Notes under the pieces: generated by a model | What the model saw: the letters and a program-made list of their open reading frames with translations, nothing else | Databases searched by the model: none | Told to the model about the DNA's origin: nothing | Program-made: the position numbers and the translations under genes | Source of the DNA: JANNBN01 sp031430595 | GTDB lineage: Bacteria > Actinomycetota > Acidimicrobiia > Acidimicrobiales > JANYDT01 | Direction: 5' to 3' | NCBI GenBank assembly: GCA_031430595.1 | Contig: JANPBU010000016.1 | Location: 182,460 to 246,459 of the forward strand | DNA: 64,000 nt | Shown here: positions 24,383 to 33,420 of the stretch, piece after piece | Layout of the letters: the number at the start of each line of letters is the position of its first letter | Numbering within the stretch: position 1 is the first letter of the stretch

Positions 24383-27343
24383 TCATGGTTGCTCCAAGAT
24401 GATGAGGCGGCGTAGGTCATCGGTGGATAATTCAGTGATCCAGCCCTCGCCGGTCCCGATAACACTTGCAGCAAGTGCGCGTTTTTCGTCCATCAACTGA
24501 TCGATGCGCTCTTCGATCGTGCCACGAGTCGCTAATCTATGTACGAATACGGTCGACGTTTGCCCGATGCGCCACGCACGATCACTCGCCTGATCTTCCA
24601 CCGCCGGGTTCCACCATCGATCGATGTGAATAACCTGACTTGCCGCAGTCAGATTGAGCCCACTACCGCCCGCTTTAAGGCTTACGAGTAACAGGGGAAT
24701 TGTTCCGGATTGGAATTCGGCGACCATCACATCACGTCGGCGTTTCGTCACTGACCCATTCAAAAAGGGCACCTCGAACCCGAGGCGAGTAGCCAGATGG
24801 CGTTGCACCAGTTTCCCCATTTCAACGTACTGAGTAAACGCAATTACCCGATCGTCCGCATCAAAAGCATCATCAAGAAGCTCATCAAACCGGGTCAGTT
24901 TTCCGCTGCGTCCCTCTAGACGACTCGAGTCGCCGAGGTAGTGAACGGAATGATTGCAGATCTGCTTGAGTCGAGTGATTGCTGCAACGATGGCTCCGCG
25001 CCGATCCATCCCGGTCATGTTTGGCAGACGTTCCAACAACCGATCGGTGACTGCCCGATAGAGCGAAGCTTGTTCGCGCGTGAGGGTCGCCCAGGCAGTC
25101 GCTTCGATCTTCGGTGGAAGCTCCGGTACGAGAGACCTGTCGGCCTTCGAGCGCCTTAACATAAGCGGACTTATGACAGCTCGCAGTCGAGCGATCACTG
25201 CTTCGTCACGGTGACGCTCGATGGGAACAGCGATGGTCCGCCGGAAGTGTTCGGCCGTTCCGAGAACGCCGGGGTTGACAAGATCGATGACCGCCCAAAG
25301 GTCAGACAGGCGATTTTCAACCGGTGTTCCGGTGAGCGCAATACGTTGGCGTGCAGGAATACGGCGCAGTGCGCGCGCGGCATTGGTGCGAGCGTTTTTT
25401 ACATGCTGCGCTTCGTCGATCACCACGCGCGCCCAGTGAATTGATGCGAGCGCGTCGGCGTCTCTCGTTGCCGTTGCGTACGTGGTGATGACGAGATCGT
25501 GTTGCGATACCCACTCCTGCAATCCTTCGGAATCGGTTCGGGCAGCACCGTGATGCGCTGCCACCCGCAACGACGGAACGAACCGGGCAGACTCCGTCTC
25601 CCAGTTGTGAACCACGCTGACCGGGCAGATGACAAGCGTCGGACCACACGTTCGTGCCATGTCGGGCGCTGTTGTGTCGCACTCGGTTTCATGTGCGATG
25701 AGAGCGAGTAGTTGAGCCGTCTTGCCAAGACCCATGTCGTCAGCAAGCACAGCACCAAGCCCCACCCGCGACAGAAACGCCAGCCATCCAACCCCACGCT
25801 GTTGATATGGGCGCAGTGTGCCTACAAACCCCTGTGGGCTTACAATTGGCTCGACGCGATCATTCAACTCCCCAGCAAGAAGCGCATCTGCCCATCCTGA
25901 TGCGGTCAGCTCGACACTTTCGTCAGGCGCGAAGGTAAGCAGATCTGATGCCGAGGCCGTCGCCATCTGATTGCGAAGGCGAAGCACAGTAGTAAGCGCA
26001 CGTGCAACAGAATCGCGATCAATGGCCGACCATCGTCCACCGATGCTCACGATGTCGTACTTTGCCAGGGCCAACCGCTCGAGTTCACCTTCACTCAGTA
26101 CCTGATCGCCGAGAGCGACCCGCCAGTCAATCGATACGATTACTTTCGCGGTCAGCCCAGCCCCGGTGATCGGCGTGTCTGTTGGTGTTGCTCGGCCAAC
26201 ACTTCGAAGTCGTTTCGGTTTCGTCCACCACAACGGGAGTTGAAGTACTACCCCGGTGTCGCCGATCACGTCGAGATCGTTGTTGACGATGTGCATGATT
26301 GCCTCGAGCGGCAGCAGGACTGCCGCCGGGTGTTGGCGATCAAGGCGACCACTCAATGTCGGCGATGCAACGAGAAGTTTGGCACGGGCGAAACGCAGTG
26401 CGGCCTGAGCTCTTGCGGCATCGACCCCGGGAGCAAGCTCGGAAGGTAGCCCCCAAACTTTTTCAGCACTGACAAATAAGCTTGGGTCACTCGCCGGGGC
26501 GACGAACAGTTCTGCACGCCACAGATCGTCGGGCTCATCAACCAATTCCGTCACCTCGGAATCAACCGGGCCCATTTCAACGAGGTCAATTTCTTGAAGG
26601 TCGGGCTCGTCGGGTTGCAGGCGCACAAAGACCGTGAAGTCAACCAGTGGCGATCGCGACGTGATGCCAGCCGACCAGCGTTCAATTTCATCAGCGATGG
26701 CATCCAGTGCGGCGCGTTCTGGCCCATTGCTTGCAACAACAGCATCGCCAGCAATGAGCGACGCAAGTACCCGCCTGGTGACGACGGCAACCGGTCGACG
26801 GTCCCGCGCTTCTGGGCCGCCAGCGGATGCACCCCAGAGGCGCTGCCGAACAATGGCATTGACGAGGCTGTTCACAAACGCCGCCGTAAGTTGCCATGGT
26901 TTGGCGCCTGGGTGCAGGCATCCGAAAACCGCCGGCATTGTCTGAGCAAGTGAGCGAAGTGTGTCGGCAGTGGAAGCATCGATCATGGGAACCCACGACG
27001 ACTGACCGGTATCGGCGTTGATGTTCGGCACAACTTGGCCCTCATCAACGAGCCGGTGCGCAAGCGTCGCAGCCAGCGGTGCCCACGCCAACGATGCGCT
27101 CAGTGTTCGCCACGGAACCCACGTCTGTTCACGGAATGCGTCGGCGGCTTGGGCCACTGAAACGACCACCCCATGGGCAACGACCGGGGTGTTGCGCTGG
27201 GGAACCGTCAAGGTGAACGTCGCCGGGGTGAGCCCGCTGCCGAACAAACTGGCGGCGAGTGATCGGGCTCGGTCGGTTGGAAGCGCCCGATCGTGCCAGC
27301 CAATCACGCCAAGTTGGCCGTGATCCCAGGCAAGATGCAACAC
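24383..27343 (-). CDS. SNF2/Rad54-family DEAD-like helicase
   Basis: A 986-residue ATPase. An N-terminal actinobacterial domain of about 480 residues precedes the SNF2 core. Motif I is ADDMGLGKTAQLLALIAHE, motif II is VVIDEAQHVKN, motif III is ALTGTPVENRLSDLWAVID, and motifs V-VI are GGSGLNLTAASQVIHIDRWW and QASDRAWRIGQ. All helicase motifs look intact, so double-strand DNA translocation is expected. It forms a two-gene unit with the SWIM protein downstream. Functions proposed for this pair include chromatin or repair tasks and phage defence; the sequence does not decide. Confidence 0.95.
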   Translation of the reverse strand: MLHLAWDHGQLGVIGWHDRALPTDRARSLAASLFGSGLTPATFTLTVPQRNTPVVAHGVVVSVAQAADAFREQTWVPWRTLSASLAWAPLAATLAHRLVDEGQVVPNINADTGQSSWVPMIDASTADTLRSLAQTMPAVFGCLHPGAKPWQLTAAFVNSLVNAIVRQRLWGASAGGPEARDRRPVAVVTRRVLASLIAGDAVVASNGPERAALDAIADEIERWSAGITSRSPLVDFTVFVRLQPDEPDLQEIDLVEMGPVDSEVTELVDEPDDLWRAELFVAPASDPSLFVSAEKVWGLPSELAPGVDAARAQAALRFARAKLLVASPTLSGRLDRQHPAAVLLPLEAIMHIVNNDLDVIGDTGVVLQLPLWWTKPKRLRSVGRATPTDTPITGAGLTAKVIVSIDWRVALGDQVLSEGELERLALAKYDIVSIGGRWSAIDRDSVARALTTVLRLRNQMATASASDLLTFAPDESVELTASGWADALLAGELNDRVEPIVSPQGFVGTLRPYQQRGVGWLAFLSRVGLGAVLADDMGLGKTAQLLALIAHETECDTTAPDMARTCGPTLVICPVSVVHNWETESARFVPSLRVAAHHGAARTDSEGLQEWVSQHDLVITTYATATRDADALASIHWARVVIDEAQHVKNARTNAARALRRIPARQRIALTGTPVENRLSDLWAVIDLVNPGVLGTAEHFRRTIAVPIERHRDEAVIARLRAVISPLMLRRSKADRSLVPELPPKIEATAWATLTREQASLYRAVTDRLLERLPNMTGMDRRGAIVAAITRLKQICNHSVHYLGDSSRLEGRSGKLTRFDELLDDAFDADDRVIAFTQYVEMGKLVQRHLATRLGFEVPFLNGSVTKRRRDVMVAEFQSGTIPLLLVSLKAGGSGLNLTAASQVIHIDRWWNPAVEDQASDRAWRIGQTSTVFVHRLATRGTIEERIDQLMDEKRALAASVIGTGEGWITELSTDDLRRLIILEQP

Positions 27344-27403
27344 GCCTCCTACATTAGAAGCAACCTCGGCGTAGAGCGTCGGTATATTCTTGGCCGATGA
27401 TTT

Positions 27404-29209
27404 TCACGCAGGGTGTTTCGTGAAGTCGAGCCCAACGAAATCGCCTGACTCACGCCACGCCTTGATGTAGTTGAAATAGGCCACGGGGCCTTCCGGATAC
27501 CCGAGACTGTTCAGCAGCCCCTTGCGACCCGAATCTTTACCTTCGAAATTGTAATACCCGGGCGTACAGTCAGGTTGATTCGCAAACCGTCGACCGCCAA
27601 GAACCAGCTTTTCAACCCACGCCTCTTCGGCCTCAGCGCACACCTCAACGGTATGTGCATCAACATCAAGCGCGTGACGAACTATGGCGGCAATCGTTGC
27701 ACCGGCCTCGGTCAGGTTGTGCGGAACGTTCGAAATGAGGTTCGCACCCTGCGCCGGGCTCACCACGAATAGGTTAGGAAAGCCGTGAACATGGATACCA
27801 TGCAGACTTAGCATTCCGTCGCTCCAATAGTCAGACAACGCCCCGCCATCTTGGCCAAATGTATCGTACCCAGACCGACGGGCGTAATCGGTGCCAACCT
27901 CAAAACCCGACGCATAAATCAGGCAATCAAGGTCGTAGTGAACCCCACCAACGAACAGACCCGACTCATCGATTCGCTCAACACCTTTGCCATCCGTATC
28001 AATGAGGTGGGTATTTTCATTATTGTACGCGAGCAGGTATTCGTCATGAAAACACGGTCGCTTACACAACTGGCGATACCAGGGCTTTAGTGCCTCCGCC
28101 TTCGCCTCATCAGTGACGACCGTATCGATACGCAACCGAATTTCGGCCATCTTTTCGTCGTCGCTCGCATGGTAAGCACGCTCGAGTGACGCAACGCTGA
28201 GGTCGGGGTTTGGAAGTGAAAGCAACTTCGCTCGTATCCGTTTCGTGATGTCAGTCCAGCCATCCATCACGAGGTCCTCATCAACAAACCCACCCATTTG
28301 TAGGGTCGTGAAATTTGTGAGCCACCTGCTTTGCCAGCCCGGCTCAAGCGTCGCAAACCACTCGGGGTCGATGTCGTGATTGTTGCGAACATCGATCGAA
28401 GACGGTGTGCGCTGAAACACAAACAGTTCGGCCCCACTCTGAGCAAGGTGAGGAATGCACTGAACAGCGGTCGCGCCAGTGCCAATAATGCCCACACGCT
28501 TACCCTTTAGATTGCTCATCGGCGCACCCGATGCATCACCTCCCGTAAATTCGTAGTCCCAACGGCTCGTATGAAAGCTGTGTCCGGCGAACGTCTCGAT
28601 GCCCGCGATACCTGGAAGCTTCGGGCGATGGAGTGGCCCCGTTCCCATCGTCACAAACTTGGCCCGCAGCACGTCGCCACGGTTCGTGTGGATAATCCAC
28701 CGAGCAGCCGTCTCGTCCCAACGAAGCTCGGTTACCTCTGTCGAAAAAACTGCGTGTTCGTAGAGCCCAAAATGCTCGCCGATTCGACGGCAATGCTCAA
28801 GTATCTCTGTGCCATGCGTGTACTTCTCTGTGGGCATATGACCGGTTTCTTCAAGCAGCGGCATGTAAACAAACGCGGCCGTGTCACACTGCGCACCGGG
28901 GTACCGGTTCCAGTACCAGGTACCACCGAAATCGCCTCCCTTTTCGATGATTCGCACATCGCCAACACCCGCTTGCTTCAGACGCGCCGCCGTTACCAGG
29001 CCGGCAAAACCTCCGCCGATGCATGCAACCGTCACGTCGTCAAACAACGGCTCGCGTGGCACCACAACCGTATGAGGATCTTCAAGGTAGTGCGCGAAGT
29101 CGCCCGTAAGTTCTACGTACTGATCGTTTCCATCGGCGCGTAGTCGCTTGTCGCGTTCAGCAAGATATTTCGCTCTGAGTGCTTCGGTATCCATCAAGTT
29201 CATTTGCAT
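27404..29209 (-). CDS. Flavin-dependent Baeyer-Villiger-type monooxygenase
   Basis: About 601 residues. Two dinucleotide folds are present: GGGFAGLVTAARLKQAGVG (FAD) and GIIGTGATAVQCIPHLAQSG (NADPH). Between them is the fingerprint FAGHSFHTSRW (FxGxxxHxxxW), which marks type I Baeyer-Villiger monooxygenases. The enzyme would insert oxygen into ketones such as cyclic or long-chain ketones, using FAD and NADPH. Starts at ATG 29209, 29203 and 29194 are all possible. The frame is open up to 29359, but that part overlaps the next gene and has no similarity. The upstream BaiN-like gene ends 44 bases away, so the two may be co-transcribed. Confidence 0.92.
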   Translation of the reverse strand: MQMNLMDTEALRAKYLAERDKRLRADGNDQYVELTGDFAHYLEDPHTVVVPREPLFDDVTVACIGGGFAGLVTAARLKQAGVGDVRIIEKGGDFGGTWYWNRYPGAQCDTAAFVYMPLLEETGHMPTEKYTHGTEILEHCRRIGEHFGLYEHAVFSTEVTELRWDETAARWIIHTNRGDVLRAKFVTMGTGPLHRPKLPGIAGIETFAGHSFHTSRWDYEFTGGDASGAPMSNLKGKRVGIIGTGATAVQCIPHLAQSGAELFVFQRTPSSIDVRNNHDIDPEWFATLEPGWQSRWLTNFTTLQMGGFVDEDLVMDGWTDITKRIRAKLLSLPNPDLSVASLERAYHASDDEKMAEIRLRIDTVVTDEAKAEALKPWYRQLCKRPCFHDEYLLAYNNENTHLIDTDGKGVERIDESGLFVGGVHYDLDCLIYASGFEVGTDYARRSGYDTFGQDGGALSDYWSDGMLSLHGIHVHGFPNLFVVSPAQGANLISNVPHNLTEAGATIAAIVRHALDVDAHTVEVCAEAEEAWVEKLVLGGRRFANQPDCTPGYYNFEGKDSGRKGLLNSLGYPEGPVAYFNYIKAWRESGDFVGLDFTKHPA

Positions 29210-29253
29210 GGGTTTCGATCTTCGCACGCGACCCGAACGAGTTTCGAATTCGC

Positions 29254-30498
29254 CTATTTGGGTGACGCCCGGGTTAACCAATCGAAGGCGCCGTTTGCCG
29301 CTGCGACCCCCGTAGAGAAGCAGGCTTGCAACAGGTAACCGCCGGTCGCAGCATCCCAATCAAGCATCTCACCTGCCACAAACACACCCGGCAAAGTGCG
29401 CAACATGAGCTGCTCATCAAGAGACCGGGCTTCGACCCCACCGCTCACTGAAATCGCCCGACGGACCCCCTCGGTACCGGTAACAGCTACCGGCACGGCC
29501 TTTACAAACTGCGCCAATATCTGGGGCGAGCGCACGATATCGCGTCCACCGCACTCAATCACCAGACCGCTTGCGACTTCAGACAAACCAATTTTTCGAA
29601 GTCGGGACGTCAACGAATCACCAGCCCGCGAGTTAGCCAGCCGCCCCGCCAACTTCTCGACTGAATCGTCTGGCCGAAGATCGACCGGCAAGCAAGTTGG
29701 CCCATCGATCTGTGAGCTTATGGTGTAAATCGGGCCACCAATGAGGCCCGAATGAGTGACGACAACGTCACCTGTTGGCCCGCCGCTGACACTCACATGT
29801 TTGATCGCAACGCCCTCGTAACGACACCTAAATACTTCCGACCAATCAACGACAACGCCGGCGTTAGCTGCTCGGAAGGCCGCTATGTGAACACCTTCGT
29901 CTAACAACATCTGGCGCCATCCGCCATCAGAACCGGTAGTCGGCCAACTCATTCCCCCCATCGCCAGCACGACGGCGTCGGCCGTCATCTGTTCGACCCG
30001 GCCCGTCCCTTCGACCCGGCCCGTCCTTGCAACCTGCAGTACAACCGAGTGGCCATCCCCAGTTCGACAGTCGATTCCTACCAGTCGCGAGCCGGTAGAC
30101 GCACTCACCCCCAATTCGGCGAGCCTCATCAGCCAGGCTCGCAACAGAGGCGTTGCCCGCCACGACTTCGGAAAAACCCGACCGCTCGAACCAACCGTCG
30201 CAGCCTCGCCAAGATCAGTTGACCAAGCTCGAAGTGCCGACGGAGGAAACTCGGCAACTGCACGTCGTACCAGCGCCGAACACGAACCTCGTTCGTATCG
30301 CTCAAGCAGCTGCCCCAATGGCTCGCTATGAGTCAGATTCAAGCCACTTCGACCGGCAAGCAGAAATTTGCGCCCCGGCGATCGATGAGGTTCAAGAACC
30401 GTCACTTGCGCCCCGAGAACGGCCAGCGTTTCAGCAGCAATAAGTCCGCTCGGCCCGGCCCCGACGACAACAACATGGAAGGTACCTCTTGTCGACAT
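29254..30498 (-). CDS. BaiN/HI0933-family flavoprotein
   Basis: A 414-residue NAD(P)/FAD-dependent oxidoreductase. FAD-binding VVVGAGPSGLIAAETLAVLG is followed by SPGRKFLLAGRSGLNLTHSE, the hallmark of the HI0933/BaiN group. The late motifs RRAISVSGGVEARSLDEQLM and GVFVAGEMLDWDAATGGYLL complete the fold. The sequence matches the actinobacterial and proteobacterial subgroup of unassigned substrate. A 13-bp DNA repeat at 29996-30027 encodes the doubled TGRVEGTGRVE loop. It is divergent from the GGDEF gene by 49 bases. Confidence 0.9.
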   Translation of the reverse strand: MSTRGTFHVVVVGAGPSGLIAAETLAVLGAQVTVLEPHRSPGRKFLLAGRSGLNLTHSEPLGQLLERYERGSCSALVRRAVAEFPPSALRAWSTDLGEAATVGSSGRVFPKSWRATPLLRAWLMRLAELGVSASTGSRLVGIDCRTGDGHSVVLQVARTGRVEGTGRVEQMTADAVVLAMGGMSWPTTGSDGGWRQMLLDEGVHIAAFRAANAGVVVDWSEVFRCRYEGVAIKHVSVSGGPTGDVVVTHSGLIGGPIYTISSQIDGPTCLPVDLRPDDSVEKLAGRLANSRAGDSLTSRLRKIGLSEVASGLVIECGGRDIVRSPQILAQFVKAVPVAVTGTEGVRRAISVSGGVEARSLDEQLMLRTLPGVFVAGEMLDWDAATGGYLLQACFSTGVAAANGAFDWLTRASPK

Positions 30499-30547
30499 TC
30501 ATTCAATTTTGCATCAAGAAGGATCAGCCAGCATCCGATGAGAGATT

Positions 30548-32563
30548 ATGCCAAACCCTGTCAACGAAACCGAGCTCGTTGCAGCAAGACGCCAATCGCT
30601 GATTAGGGCCATGGACCTCACCGGTCTCGCTAGTGCGTTTACCTTGCCAGCCGCCATTGCAACGATCCTTGCTCTGCGAACAGACTTGCGTAGCCCCCTC
30701 GCCCTACTCTTCCTTTCTGGTGGAGTAACACTCACCATCGCAGCCACCTTGATCGTTCGCCGATTCAAGCAACACATCGACGATCTTGGGCCGCTCGGAG
30801 ACGACTCTTCGTCAGACTTTGACGTGTCTAACCTTCCAGAACAGGCACGATGGCTGTCGACTTGGGAAACGATCCATGCCCTCATGCTGGGTTGTACCGG
30901 GTGTTTGTGGTCAATGCCGATGTGGTTTCAGCATCCAGATCGACCAACCATCAGCCCACTGTTATTCTCAATCGCGGCCGCGGCCGTCTGCCTCGGTATC
31001 TGCGCCCCGGCCAAGCGAAGTTATCTTGCGTTTATGGTCTGTATTGTCAGCCAAACCGTTGTTGCGATGTCGATCGGTGAAAACGCACAGGTTCGGCTCA
31101 TTCCCGCCGCAATACTTTTCGGGTTCATCATGGTGTTGATGTCCGCGATGATCGCTGACACGTTCACTGAAGCATTTGTTTTGCGCGCTCAACACGAAGG
31201 AATTAGCCGGCAGCTCAAGCAGTCGAACAAAAAGTTGGCCCTTGAAGTTGACCACGACCGTTTGACATCACTACCAAACCGAGCCCGTTTGCTCGAACTT
31301 GCCGACCGCCACCTAGCCCGAACCAGGGGCGACGAAACACTGGTCGCAGTGCTCTTCATTGACCTTGATCGTTTCAAAGTCGTCAACGATTCGTTCGGAC
31401 ACGACGTCGGCGACTTTGTGCTTGTCGAGGTAGCCCGCCGCCTCGAAGCAGCAGTTCGACCAGGGGACATCGTTGGTCGACTCGGCGGCGATGAATTCAT
31501 CGGCATACTTCCTATGATTCCAAATGCAAAGGTAGCAATCGAGGCCTGCACGCGAATCAAAGAGGCCCTCGATATTCCGATAGTGGTTGGCGATCAACAA
31601 CTTCACGTTGGCGCATGTATTGGCCTCACTCTTGGTAAGCACACAGATGAAGCCACCGAACTCATTCGCCAGGCAGACACCGCCATGTACCGAGCGAAAC
31701 TTGCTGGACGAGGTCGCATCGAACTCTTCGATGAGTCAATCCGCCGAATGGTGGATGTACGCGTTGCGCAGGAACATGCCATCCGAAATGCAATTGCTCG
31801 TGATGATCTCGTGGCCTGGTACCAGCCGTGTATAGAGGTAACAACCGGACGCGTTCTCGGTGTCGAAATGCTTATCCGATGGATCGACCCTGAACGCGGA
31901 ATCATTCCGGCTTCAGAATTCATTGATATAGCTGACGAAGCTGGACTGATGGACAAGATCACCGCGACCCTCGCTGAACGAGCGATGAATGATTGCGCCG
32001 ATTGGGAGCGTACGGGGGTAATTCGGCCAGCATTTGATGTGGCCATAAACGTAACTGGACGCCAAGTTGCAAGACCGGGTGGACTTGATGGAATTCTTGC
32101 GGTGTTGAGGTCCGGCGTTTGCAGCCCTCAACACTTCTCGATTGAAATACGCGAACTTACTGTTAAAGATGACCTTCGAACCGCCGGACGCCAACTCAAA
32201 GCAATACGCGACCTTGGGGCAAAAGTGACGCTTGATAACTTCGGCTCGGGAGCTGGCTCACTATCTCTTCTGCGTGAGCTACCGCTCAATGCCGTAAAAA
32301 TTGACGGTTCACTCTTACGTATGGTCGAGCGTGAGTCTGGCATCGCAGCTTCGGTCAAAAGTGCCATCTACGCAGCTACCCAACTCGGCCTATCGACCCA
32401 CGCGGCCGGAATCGAAACCGATCAACAGCTTGAACTCATCCGCAACCTTGGGATCACGGTGGCCCAGGGGTACCTCTGGTCTGACGCTCTTCCGGCAAAT
32501 CAGATCGCCGATTACGTTGACGCCCGAGAGTACGTGGCGGAGACGCTCCGAGGTCTCCTCTAG
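30548..32563 (+). CDS. Membrane GGDEF protein with degenerate EAL domain
   Basis: A 671-residue protein. About six membrane helices occupy residues 20-205, followed by a coiled linker (LKQSNKKLALEVDHDRLTSL). The GGDEF domain is intact: LFIDLDRFKVVNDSFGHDVG and GGDEF at residues 313-317, so cyclic-di-GMP synthesis is plausible. The EAL domain is damaged at key sites. EAL itself is EML (440-442), and the metal-binding pair DDFGTG is DNFGSG (Asp563-Asn564). Loss of the second Asp is known to abolish phosphodiesterase activity in this family. The protein is then probably a cyclase, with the EAL part binding ligand or doing nothing. The 3' end meets the TetR gene tail to tail. Confidence 0.9.
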   Translation: MPNPVNETELVAARRQSLIRAMDLTGLASAFTLPAAIATILALRTDLRSPLALLFLSGGVTLTIAATLIVRRFKQHIDDLGPLGDDSSSDFDVSNLPEQARWLSTWETIHALMLGCTGCLWSMPMWFQHPDRPTISPLLFSIAAAAVCLGICAPAKRSYLAFMVCIVSQTVVAMSIGENAQVRLIPAAILFGFIMVLMSAMIADTFTEAFVLRAQHEGISRQLKQSNKKLALEVDHDRLTSLPNRARLLELADRHLARTRGDETLVAVLFIDLDRFKVVNDSFGHDVGDFVLVEVARRLEAAVRPGDIVGRLGGDEFIGILPMIPNAKVAIEACTRIKEALDIPIVVGDQQLHVGACIGLTLGKHTDEATELIRQADTAMYRAKLAGRGRIELFDESIRRMVDVRVAQEHAIRNAIARDDLVAWYQPCIEVTTGRVLGVEMLIRWIDPERGIIPASEFIDIADEAGLMDKITATLAERAMNDCADWERTGVIRPAFDVAINVTGRQVARPGGLDGILAVLRSGVCSPQHFSIEIRELTVKDDLRTAGRQLKAIRDLGAKVTLDNFGSGAGSLSLLRELPLNAVKIDGSLLRMVERESGIAASVKSAIYAATQLGLSTHAAGIETDQQLELIRNLGITVAQGYLWSDALPANQIADYVDAREYVAETLRGLL

Positions 32564-33174
32564 CTCTTCGGCGCCTCAGCACCTCGACGTTGCAGGTCGT
32601 GGATGTGTACGTCCATAGCTTCGAGTTGACGTTCGTTAGTCCAATAGTCACGATCGAAGAGGGCCTGCATCGACACACCATCGGAAAGGGCAAGCAGCCG
32701 GTTTGCTTCGAGTTCAGGATCGATCGATGCAGAAAGTTCTTGGTCAGCAATAGCTTGATCGAGCGTGGCCCGAATCATGTTTCTGACCTGCTCGTCGTAC
32801 TGCTGGTAGACCCGCCGTAATCGCTTTTCGTTGACTGCTTCGGCCCCGTAGAGAAGCCACACCCGATTTTCTCGGGTGCGACGCTTGTCGAGCGGCAACA
32901 GCTCCGCCGAGACCTCCTGGGTCGCTTTCAGCCCACGATGAATGAGTGAAAGTTCGGCCATGCGTCGGGTGGCGTTGTCCATCACAGACCCAAGGGCCGC
33001 GATCAGCACGTCTTCGCGAGAGTTAAAATAATGACCGATGATGCCGGTTGAGTATCCAGCCTCGCGAGCGATCTCGCGCAGTGTCGCCCCGTCGATACCA
33101 AGCCGGTCTACGACCTTCACCGCCGCACGTGCGAGTTCAACACGGCGTTGGTCGTGGTCAACAATCTTTGGCAC
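32560..33174 (-). CDS. TetR-family transcriptional regulator (BetI-like)
   Basis: A 204-residue repressor. The DNA-binding part is GIDGATLREIAREAGYSTGI followed by IGHYFNSREDVLIAALG, close to the BetI subgroup, which typically begins MPKIVDHDQRR. On that basis GTG 33174 is chosen, with AGGGG about 10 bases upstream. ATG 33204 is an alternative. The ligand domain has IRATLDQAIADQELSASIDP and LALSDGVSMQALFDRD. The neighbouring divergent aminotransferase gene is its most likely target. The 246-base gap between them contains an imperfect inverted repeat. Confidence 0.88.
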   Translation of the reverse strand: MPKIVDHDQRRVELARAAVKVVDRLGIDGATLREIAREAGYSTGIIGHYFNSREDVLIAALGSVMDNATRRMAELSLIHRGLKATQEVSAELLPLDKRRTRENRVWLLYGAEAVNEKRLRRVYQQYDEQVRNMIRATLDQAIADQELSASIDPELEANRLLALSDGVSMQALFDRDYWTNERQLEAMDVHIHDLQRRGAEAPKS

Positions 33175-33230
33175 AGGTAAGTATCCCCTAAAGCAGACCA
33201 CCATTTCTTCAAAAATCAAACGGAATAAGT

Positions 33231-33264
33231 GATCGGTTTTCGAAAATATTCGGTCGAAACGATC
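33231..33264. promoter_or_regulatory. Candidate operator between TetR and aminotransferase genes
   Basis: An imperfect inverted repeat with ends GATCGGTTTTCG and CGAAACGATC around an AT-rich centre. The position in the divergent promoter region suits TetR autoregulation. No experimental match is known to me. Confidence 0.3.
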
Positions 33265-33420
33265 AGACCTGCAACCTCTTTCCACTTTCCCGCTTCACAC
33301 AGACGACCAAACCCAGGTAGTGTTATTACATCACCGTCCAAGAAACACGCGGAATAACCGGTTCATTCGAAACGGCTTCGTGGGAACGAAGAAACGGCCA
33401 TAGGCCGGGGGTGCAATACC

